From: Saccharina japonica
Lineage: Eukaryota > Sar > Phaeophyceae > Laminariales > Laminariaceae
Direction of reading: 5' to 3'
Length of the DNA: 64,000 nucleotides
Assembly: GCA_008828725.1 (NCBI GenBank)
Contig: MEHQ01002098.1
Coordinates: forward strand, 186,001 to 250,000
The notes under the pieces are model-generated. The model made no database searches. It was not told the origin of the DNA and worked only from the letters and a program-made list of their open reading frames with translations. Shown piece by piece: positions 55,246-64,000 of this stretch. The stretch's first letter is position 1; each line of letters starts with the position of its first letter. Both the position numbers and the translations under genes were made by a program.

Positions 55246-58200
55246 CTGTCGCGCCGTTGTAGGCAAATGGCGAGCATACAGGTCAAGGTTGTTGGATATC
55301 GCGTCACAGACTAAAGGTAAAGATACGCGAGCACGTTGTTGATCACATATTTGTGCACGGCCAAATTCAACAGATATATATCGGATTTTCGGCAGGCTAC
55401 AACGACACAGCTAGGCGACACCAAACCGCCATCCGCCCGGATTTACAAACGTGTTCAAGAACCGCACATGATCAACACATCAATCCATGCAACAAGAGGT
55501 GGAGCCAAGTTTCTTTTGTTTCTTGGTCGTCGAGGTCGGCGAGTGCCAAGCGTAACAGTCTCGTATACTAGACAGGGGTATGCATAGTATTTGAATTTCC
55601 GTGTGGTGATGCCTCATGGGGATACATGTTGTATTCCAATGCAATATTACATGGGGACTTATGGGATTTCTGTTATATAATGTGACTCGATATTTCTACG
55701 AGTTCGCATCCACGGGGCAAGCGGTGGCAAAGACAAGGAAGTTAGACGCTCATACAACCACTACGTCAACACAGTAGTTCTTCTAAGATTCACACGAAAT
55801 AAAACTAATACACCGAAGCTGAGAGGTCGAAGACAGCAGTATCAAACGTCACATTTGCAAGCTTACCTGTAGTGTGATACCAAAAAACATGATGTAGCGA
55901 AACAGAGTCAAAGCAATTAGCTCGTGGTGAAATGTGACTTCGCTCTAACGGGTTCCTCGAGCGAAAAAACATTGTGGAAAGCTGAAAAGCAATGTGAGTT
56001 AGCGCCACGTCGGGATAAAACGGAATAGCATATTTCATAAATCGCGCGAATAGTGCAATATATATATGCTTGATACCAGGTATCAACTGGTGGCAGGCAC
56101 ACAATTGCAGTGTGTGCGTGGCGCATGTTTGTTGCGGGGTCGCAAAGACGAACCTAGCAAGCGGAACCTCTGTACTCTTGCTTGCTCCCGTCGCCCGTGG
56201 GAAATACAGGCGGTATCCACGGCGCTAAGCACGCCGAGCGGGCTGGGCTCCCCTACACGATTTAGGTTCATTCATATGTTGATGCCGATTGCAGGGCGAA
56301 TCGTTACGCCTACTCACAAAACCAAGGGTACAACAGAGTGTGTAGCACCGACTACTCGTATCAGCACACAACGCCGTAAGTGTCTCGTCCACTCTTCGAA
56401 ATTCCTTCACAACCACTTCGCGTCACAGCACATCGAACAAATATCGCCCGTCACATAATTCTTGTGCACCCCGTGAAACACAAAGAACTACACAGCCCAG
56501 GGGCGAGTATAAAGGGGGGGAGAGGCTGAACGAATACTGGCAAGAGGAACGAAGAGAGGAGCCACCTCCTACGCATGAGGCAGCATGGACCTCTCTCACA
56601 AGTGGTGTCAAACGGTACCTGTCAACTTGTTGCTGTGCAGGATCAGACGCTCCAGGGACCTCAGTTGACCTAGTTCGGGGGGCAGAGTACCTGGCACGGA
56701 CCAACAACCCAGACAAAACAATAAAACACAAACAACAAGAGGATACAGTTAAGCGGTTGTGCAGTCCGAAAGTTGCAAAAACAACCATGTCGTCGAGTGC
56801 TCATGCGCGAATTTCTACCGGAACAGACGGCTATCGTGCGTGGATTGCGAACGACGCGATACCCAACGACAAGTCGTTCGGTTTCGCTCCTCCTGCCTTC
56901 ACCCACGGTAAGATCGACACAAAAACAGATTAACGCCCTCCGCTCACGAAGGGGCTCAGGCACGATATTTCGACACAATGTCAATTCGAAGCAATCATAC
57001 TCAAATAGATTGTATTGCTCTAGTCTATAAATACTTTGTACCCTCTCGAACAAAGACCCCTGGGAAATACTTGGTTTTCCTATTTCCTAATACACCATCG
57101 AAACTTATGGCATTGTTTAGACACAAAACATGCCGAAACGTCGAGGCAGCAACCTCGATTCACGATAGCAGAACCCGCCACATCAAACTGAAAAACTCAC
57201 CCAAGATTATACCGGTTATCGTAAAATTATTGCGACCCTTGACTACACGCTGGTATTTTTATATGTATATAAAGTCGTAGCAACAGAGACTCCATCCCGT
57301 CCACAAAAAACAAACATACTTCCCAAAATACCTGCTTCATAAATTGGCTGAGGTGGCAGCAAACAACTTGATCTGCGTGCAAGGTGCTTATGATCAAGTT
57401 CATGTGTAATGTAACCAGCCAGGAGTATAAGCGGAAGGGCGTAAAAACGAACCAATACATACAGTGCAAAACATGTCGTAACTACAATAGCAAAAATAGG
57501 GGATGGCAAATCCAAACAAATGCCGTGGGGATAGAGCTTGGGCGCGTTTTAGAATTGAAGAGTAAAACGTAGATAAGCATGAAATGATGATGAAGGAGCA
57601 AGGACAGCAATGGATTGAAGTTGATAGAGGCGAAGCAGGAAGTAGGTGCGACAAAGAGTTAGACTTCGTGCATATGTTGTCGTTTTTGTTTGGGTTTTCC
57701 TTTGGTACTAGTTTCCTATTTCGGGGAATATTTACGGTTTAACAAAAATTGAAGCTCATGCCCCACATTGTGCGACGGCAAACGCAAATGTTTTTTTTTC
57801 ACAAAACGGCAATCGATGGGATAGAGGAGGGAAGAGGAGGGGGGGCTGATGCCGATGTCGTAGGGTTGACACCTAACAGGTGCTACGTAGGCAATTTATT
57901 AGTTGGGCGGAGGCGGACAGTGAAAAATTGAGATTTTCTGCCTGTAGTGCGGAAGGAAATGAGCCTGATGGTTCAGTACTTGGGGATTTCGTAGGCCGGT
58001 CGCTGCGAAACATCCCAATGTATGGAGCGCATCAATAGTTGCATGAGGGGGGACACACTTTGAATAAATTCGTAACTTTGTAGAACTCGGTTGGAGCTTA
58101 AGTGAGTGTCGCCCGTTCAAGTTTGATTGATTAAACGTCGGTTAAAAGTCTGGAAAGTCATCCATAAGGAAAATTGCGTTATTGGTTTGACTGTCGAAAA

Positions 58201-61200
58201 GACTTCGATGACCTCCCGGTTGGACCACCCACTACATCGGTGAAACCCTTCCCCACAAAACGCACGTCGGCCGTCAATACTTTGACACGAAAAACGATAT
58301 TGACCTTGCAAACGCTCATGACACCCACATAAGGATGTAGGGCGGGATGCATCCTCCACCCGCACCCCCTGTTGAAAAAGCTGCCGAGGCGATTTCTATC
58401 CTGAACACTCGTCGTATCGCTCTTCCCTTGTTACTCAAACAAAAAAAACGTTATGTCTTAGGTCATGGCTGAACAATCAAGCGGCATGTTTCTGGCGGGG
58501 CTGTGATCAAAGTAGTAGAACCGACGCCCGCACGCCATCCCCCGGCTGCGCCCCTGCAGCGACGCCCACGATCCCGTGAGGTGTACGGTCGAATAACACT
58601 CTGCCGAAAGAATCGCTCAGAATCGAGCACCGTGTCGTGAGCGCGACTGACGGACGGCTGACAGGGCAGGGTTTTGAGGCGGAACCTTACGTACGTATAG
58701 GCCGCCAACGGGACGCGTGCCGACGGATCGGGCGGATCCCTGGCATAGACCGGTGCACACGAGGCTGATGGTCGAAACGGTAAAGAAACTGCGAGGAAAG
58801 GCGGTCGGTTGCTGGAGAGATGGGCACATTTTACTACTCTTAACCCATTCAGAACTGAAATACTTATCCAACACTACGTAATTCCAAGCAGTTTGTCCCC
58901 AAATACGTGGGACCAGTTCCTAAGGGGTTAATTACTATCTTAGGTATATTTGTAGGTCGGCCAAGGGTTGGAGTTCGGGTTCGGGGTTCGGCATAGTTTG
59001 TTAAGCGTTCTACCCAAAATTAAAAAAAACCTTCTCGTAATACTGGAACCACAAGCGGGGGTCACACAATAGCTCATGATCTCCATGCCGTTTCCAATAC
59101 TAGGAGTTTCCTTACATGTCGTACACAGGCGGCTCCTAGCAAACGACATACCGTATGGTTTTTCAAGATGCAGTGCGGCAAACGATTCCTCTCGCCCGTT
59201 GGTGCAGTTTGTTTTTTTCAGAACATATATATACCTATATATGCATATATCGTGAAGAACGCACCAGGTATGCGTGCGTTGTTTTGTGAAATGCCTGGTT
59301 TTGGACTGATTTTGGCCATGATGTTTCGTTTTTGGTGGGTCGTCCCCTACTGACATGCATTTAGCGTAGCACGATGATCTTTCGTATCGATGAGCATTGA
59401 GTCCTCTTGTATTTGCAGTCACGACTATACAACAATCTGTTGAAACAATATGTTTGTTTTAAATCGTTATTAGCGGGCTTCCACGTAATTTTCACGAAGG
59501 GTTTGAAACAAAACAATCGTCTGTTGTCGAGCTCGAAATTAAACACCCCGCCGTTGTTGGCTGTTCGAAGACCGCAGAACAAAACAAGCAGCGGAACAGA
59601 GACGCAAGTACCGAAACGTACACACGGAACTGGTTTCAAACGCACCACGCTGCCTAGAGCACGACACATGATACAATACAACTCATAACCGCTTGGTACA
59701 GCCGCGAAACACGACGCTGCTGCTCCTGGGCAGCGGCGAGTAGTCCGGTAGTCCGGTACAGCTTCTGTAATGGGCAGTGGTGTGAGGTGTCCTCTTACAA
59801 GCAACACTCTTTTGTGCCCCGCGTACGGAAATTCCTGATGCTTGAAGCAGCTGTTTCGTAACCACCGAGCTGACTAGGACATAACACACAAGACAAGAAA
59901 AACCCTGCGCGCTTCGTACAGCTGCGACACGAGTCGAATAAACACGGCGCTGCTGTGGCTGGGCAGTGGCGAGCCTGGTAGCGTCTGAAGTGGTCAAGAG
60001 TGGTGTCAGGCGACCTCTCGAAATAAGCTCTCTTTTGTGCCCCACGCACAGCAAATTCGTTGAGCTCGAAGGCAGCTTTTCCATAACCACCGAGGCCACA
60101 AGAATTACACACACACAAAAACACGACCAGCCTTTTCCGCTTGCTGCGGCGACGGCACAAGTAGTAGGAGTACGGTGCTGCCAGGTCTGAGCGGTTGGGG
60201 GCGTGGTAACTGCCGCATTTGCTTGCGTTTGCTGTTGCTGCTGTTGCTGTCGCTGTTACCAAAAAAGTGTGAACACGCTGGCACACCAATCGGGCGACTC
60301 GTCGCTGTACGCTCAACTGCAGTTAGTTGTTTCGAAAGGACAAAGCAAACAAAATCAAGCTCTCGAAAATAATTCACTGTTCCCGAACATTGGTCGCTAA
60401 TTGTTTTCGGCTAAACAACGCCCCGCAACCTCCGAGGACGAAATTTCCATCGTAAAGGGCAAAACCCGTGAATTATGTCACGGGGGAAATAAACCCTATA
60501 TTTATACTATAAACAAATTCAGGCAAAAACTTCCCGAATTGACCATACGGCAACTTACCTGCTCTACTCGTATACCACCTGGACGGGACTCAGGAAACGC
60601 TTCGCGCCTATACTCTACGACGCACCATGATACGACGTGGTCTCACCGTTAAGGTTGCAGGAACCGAGGTTGAGTATCGTAAGCCTTGTCAGCTGCCCAA
60701 ACTCTTTCGGGATTTCGCCTGGAATGTACGGCGGTGTTACACGCAGGGCAAGACAGCCAATAGAGAAAAGGGACTCGATTCTCCAGCGAATGCGGGTATG
60801 TGCGTGATCATACAAGGCTCCGCATGTGTGCCGGCATGCCCATGCGCCGGCCTACATGCTCCGGGAGAAGGAGAAGTTTGTATTTGAACATGAAGCCGCG
60901 TGGGGTTGAAAACAAGGACAACTGCCTGTGGTGGAGAAGTGACAGCAGTTTGATCCAAGATACCATTTGCAGTTAATCGCACGGTGGACGTACATAGTCC
61001 AACGGTATATAATAGGACTCCATGCCAACGCGGGGATATCTGAGTTCCACCGCACGAAATACCACAACTTCTGCATATTATCTGTACCAGTCATCTGGTA
61101 AACGCGTGAGTAGAGAAATGTAGAGTAGCAGTACTGTAGAACCTACAGAAGAAGAAATACAACAAACGCTTGACATGTGCATGTGCCCAACGAAGCACGC

Positions 61201-64000
61201 ACGGGACGGTACCGGTAGACTGGCAGAACACGCAAACAGACGGGGACCAACTTATTAGGGTGGTGGCACCATGCGATTAAACAAGTGTTGTGAGCCGAAC
61301 TCACTCCCCCAACACACCACCGCTCTCTAGAGCACGGCCACATAAGCTCCACCTTTCAAACCATTTATTTCTGTTCTGTTCTATTGAACAACAGTGAACC
61401 TCACAGTCACGAGGTGCCATCACCCACCTGCGTGTTTCTCCAACAGAGATCCACACGTGTTTCTTCACGAGAGATCCACATCACTATTATTCCATCATTT
61501 ACCACCGTAAATGGGGAGTATGCAGGCGCAACACCTATTATACTTGTACGAGGAGTTACTCTATTGGACCCTCTACGCTATTAGTCCTTAACGGTACCTG
61601 ACAAAAACGTGTGACGCTGGCTCCACCCCTATAAGCAGACATCCAGACAAATGAAGACGACGACCAAACAAAGTGGCTATTGATAGAGACATATTGCAAT
61701 ACTGTGCATACATTCGGTGGGTTTATGTATGTGTAATATGCAAGGGTTTCCTTCGGAGGCTTCGCGATATGGTGAGGGTGACGCAAGAAACACCTGGTGA
61801 GGGTTATCTCGGAATCAGAGGAACATAAAAAATACTGCAAAGCAGCAGCTGCAGAGCATTAATATACTGGAGAGCAGCAGCAGCAATCACGATGGCAGCG
61901 ACTACACTGTACTCTATGCTCACCCAAAACAGAAGAGAGCGCAGATGAAATGTCTAGACTTTAGACGAAGAAGAACCTTTGAAACAAATAATGGTGCACT
62001 CTCGATTCTCGTGCGTATCATACTGGTATAATACTTGAAGTGTGTACCTTTTTCAGTACGTACTTGTAGAAGTTATGCAAACCACGGACGCGTCGGCTTT
62101 GGGGTCTTTACGCTTACGTTTTAGACAAATTCGTAGCACCGATACCTGGTACGCTGTACTCACACTGCTGTAGTCTACAATAAAAGAAAACAGTAAACGT
62201 CTACTAGGTATAGTTCATTATGGTTTTATATTTGTATAAGGCGTGCCGCTTTGTGTTTAAAAATACCTGCCCTCATTTTTAGAAGGAAGTGAACGGGACC
62301 GAGAAGAAGAAATTGCCATTTTTCTGTAGGGGTGCACGGGGCCGAGAATAAGAAAAGGAAAGTATGACTGCAAGCCTTTTGTCTGGCGTTCCATGCTGCT
62401 ATTATATTTGTTCCACGGCCGTCGACGAGAGCCTCCCGCTACATCCACAGAGGAACTACTATACCCATCGATGGCGCGATCGATTGGTGTGGCTGTGGTT
62501 GCAATGTGTCTGCTGCGTGCTGTGTGGGCCACTGCAACCCGTACTCACTCTTGTTCGTGTAAAACCACGCTCGCTCGTGCTTGCTGGTTTCGCAGCAGCA
62601 TATATACCAGCGAAACAACGCGCACCTTGTCTTACAACACCACTACTTGTCGCGTGCTGGGATAGGGGTAGCACCATTTGGCCAAACATTTTCCTGCGTG
62701 GCCGGGCTCCTCAAGGCAAGTGACTGATCCACCCGGATATTGATCAGGATATTTATCGGCGGTGGCAACACATGGTAGCTGTGTTATATACGAAGGAGGA
62801 CAACATTTGGTACAGTAGTTGTCCCTGATCCTTCTGCTTCTGGCTTGTTGTGCTGTTGTAGTTCTTGAAATACGTCCCCAAAGAGTTCTTAGATTGCAGT
62901 AAAATACACACTATTAGTATGATAAACCACTTTCTGCATGGCCGGGCTCGTCCACCTAAACTCGTCGGAATGCCATGCTTGCTTTGCGTCGTGATTGTTT
63001 TGGTACAACTACAGTAGGCCACGGGATGGTTCACCAAGTTGCCCTTTCTTTCTTTCTTTCTTTTTTGAGAAAACTACTACCTGCAGTTTTTACGCGGGGT
63101 ATTCATAAGGGCGCCCCAAGTGGCGCGTCTCAGAAAAACAAGAATAATGTATAATTTACTTAAATCTCAGGAATGTTTGGGAATGTATTTCATGAGCTTC
63201 GTACAACAGCACAAGCCAGAAGCAGAAGGGTCAGTGACATCTACCAACTGTTGTTTTCCTTTCTATGTATTTCACACAGCTACACTACGTATATGTTGCT
63301 ACCGCCGATGAAGATCCTGATCAATATCCGGGTGGATCAATCACTTGCTGACTTGATTGCCCCCGGGGTATTCAGGACCATTTCGAGTAACGAAGAGTCG
63401 AAGTACACGGCACGCGCGCGGGTGCCAGTTTCGGCTCCTTGTGGACGGGCGTCGCGTGGTCTACGCCTGAAAGTTTCGTTGTTTTTGCGACATTTATCTG
63501 GGTAATATCTGACGATGCCGGATTCGACTGTCCCACAACGTGGGGAAATAGACATTCCGCTTTCCTGGGTTTTCGGACGTAAACATATACCAGGTATACG
63601 CTTACAAACCGTTCGATGTCGTTCGATCCCATGCCTACTCTCGATGCCAATACACAGCTACGACGTAGCAGGTACTAAGGTACGAATAATTGTATTGTGT
63701 GTATTTCTTCATGTATCGACGACTGCTGCAGTAGCATAAATGGCCGTGGTGGTTTTTTACAGTAGAGTACAAACCCTTTAGAGTCACACCGAGTCAACCC
63801 TTTTGCACCCGGTCCGACACAAAGGGCTACAGAAAGCGAAGGAAAAAAGAAAGCAACACGGGAAATAACGAAAGCGACCAAGATGTTTACGAAGCATCGT
63901 TTACACGTAAGTACGCAGCACGCATTTCTCTTTCAAGAAACGACATACCTGAAATGTCGTTATGGTGCAGAATAAGATGCTCGAGGAACTTCAGTTGTCC
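55174..64000 (-). CDS. LRR protein 2, one repeat per exon (4 exons recognised; 5' end beyond window)
   Basis: Exons in transcript order: 64000-63949 (partial), 60718-60647, 56690-56619, 55245-55174. Each full exon is 72 bases with phase-1 junctions inside Gly codons and encodes one 24-residue LRR. The 56690 exon is the intact twin of exon 8 of LRR gene 1, and the flanking introns are also related. Introns are large (3.2, 4.0 and 1.4 kb) and hold repeats, so exons may have been missed, especially between 60647 and 56690. Neither the cap nor the C-terminal domain is in view. The gene faces LRR gene 1. I cannot exclude that these exons belong to a decayed or chimeric gene. Confidence 0.75.
55590..56850 (-). 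repeat. Inverted segmental duplication with LRR gene 1, minus copy
   Basis: Counterpart of 43930-45020. It includes one LRR exon and the introns on both sides, so the duplication crossed exon boundaries. Similarity fades gradually outside. Confidence 0.75.
56619..56690 (-). CDS. LRR gene 2 exon (GTLPPELGQL)
   Basis: Acceptor GCCAG, donor CAG|GTACCG, 72 bases. Core LERLILHSNKLTG with the consensus Asn that its twin in gene 1 lacks. Confidence 0.9.
56851..59690. other. LRR gene 2 intron sequence, nothing recognised
   Basis: No LRR or other domain in any frame. Several overlapping open frames are short and without signature. A stretch near 57780-57850 has T and G runs. Confidence 0.4.
59691..60215 (-). 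repeat. Tandem repeat, ~220-bp unit, ~2.3 copies
   Basis: gctt(g/c)gtacagc starts at 59692 and 59911 and a third, diverged start lies near 60139. Shared words are ctgggcag(c/t)ggcgag, ctcttttgtgccccgcgtac/ctcttttgtgccccacgcac and cataaccaccgag or cgtaaccaccgag. The minus-strand open frames of 143 and 173 codons run through the repeat but keep no common frame. Confidence 0.75.
60647..60718 (-). CDS. LRR gene 2 exon (GEIPKEFGQL)
   Basis: Acceptor TTCCAG, donor ACG|GTGAGA, 72 bases, phase 1-1. Core LTILNLGSCNLNG. Confidence 0.9.
60719..62716. other. LRR gene 2 intron sequence, nothing recognised
   Basis: Only random-looking short frames. CAG-rich words near 61850-61890. Confidence 0.4.
62717..62912 (-). 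repeat. Left arm of a ~195-bp inverted repeat
   Basis: Reverse complement of 63146-63347 with many scattered differences; both share caacagcaca..a..gccagaagcagaag, ccgccgat(a/g)aa and cctgatcaatatccgggtgg. The arms are separated by ~230 bp. A goccgggctc-type word (gtggccgggctc / atggccgggctc) stands at 62698 and 62939. Confidence 0.75.
63146..63347 (+). repeat. Right arm of the inverted repeat
   Basis: See left arm. The whole 630-bp structure resembles a foldback element, but its outer tips carry no clean target duplication. It lies in the LRR gene 2 intron before the 60718 exon. Confidence 0.75.
63949..64000 (-). CDS. LRR gene 2 exon, cut by the window edge
   Basis: The 52 visible bases encode GQLKFLEHLILHHNDIS plus the first base of the Gly codon; donor CAG|GTATGT. 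The first 20 bases of the exon are beyond 64000. Confidence 0.85.

Noticed and set aside
59683-60316. Minus-strand frames of 143 and 173 codons
   Set aside because: They cross a tandem repeat whose units do not share one reading frame; no domain seen.
1-64000. CRISPR arrays, bacterial operons, rRNA or intact tRNA genes
   Set aside because: No regular spacer arrays, no gene-dense strand runs with ribosome-binding sites, and no complete cloverleaf were seen; the genes are spliced.

Overview
The window looks like nuclear DNA of a multicellular stramenopile, most likely a brown alga (inference, moderate confidence). It is intron-rich and gene-poor, with mixed base composition and many dispersed mobile elements. 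The real genes are split into short exons with clean GT..AG junctions. Two leucine-rich-repeat (LRR) genes carry one 24-residue repeat per 72-base exon, an arrangement reported for LRR receptor-like genes of Ectocarpus. No bacterial operons, rRNA or intact tRNA genes were seen.

Layout. (1) 1.3-11 kb: two paralogous genes transcribed divergently (minus 2787-1276, plus 8834-10980). Each encodes a signal peptide and what looks like a CBM96/DNRLRE-type carbohydrate-binding domain; their 3' exons were not found. (2) 12.5-16.9 kb: a 4.3-kb LTR retrotransposon with near-identical 539-bp LTRs, a primer site matching the anticodon arm of tRNA-Met, and no gag-pol (non-autonomous). (3) 17.2-19.06 kb: a foldback MITE, a 1080-bp non-autonomous hAT element with a perfect 8-bp target duplication, and a truncated MITE copy. 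(4) 19.4-37.3 kb: one eight-exon gene for a 643-residue tyrosine-kinase-like (TKL) kinase with an N-terminal helical bundle resembling the MLKL/HeLo-type domain. Its 11.8-kb first intron is full of mobile elements and odd repeats. (5) 37.8-44.1 kb: LRR gene 1 (plus strand), an N-terminal cap exon and seven LRR exons. (6) 44-50 kb: mostly repeats, including part of an inverted duplication shared with LRR gene 2. (7) 50.2-53.1 kb: a decayed Ty1/copia gag-pol. (8) 55.2-64 kb: LRR gene 2 (minus strand), four LRR exons recognised, running off the right edge.

Functional reading. The most interesting unit is the TKL kinase with an MLKL-like N-terminus lying 0.5 kb upstream of an LRR gene, with a second, partly duplicated LRR gene facing it. 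In other lineages such parts serve innate immunity and cell death. Here that is only an inference from domain content and neighbourhood. The secreted carbohydrate-binding pair could act at the cell wall.

Exon boundaries were assigned by eye from reading frame, splice consensus and paralogue comparison. No alignment or database search was run.
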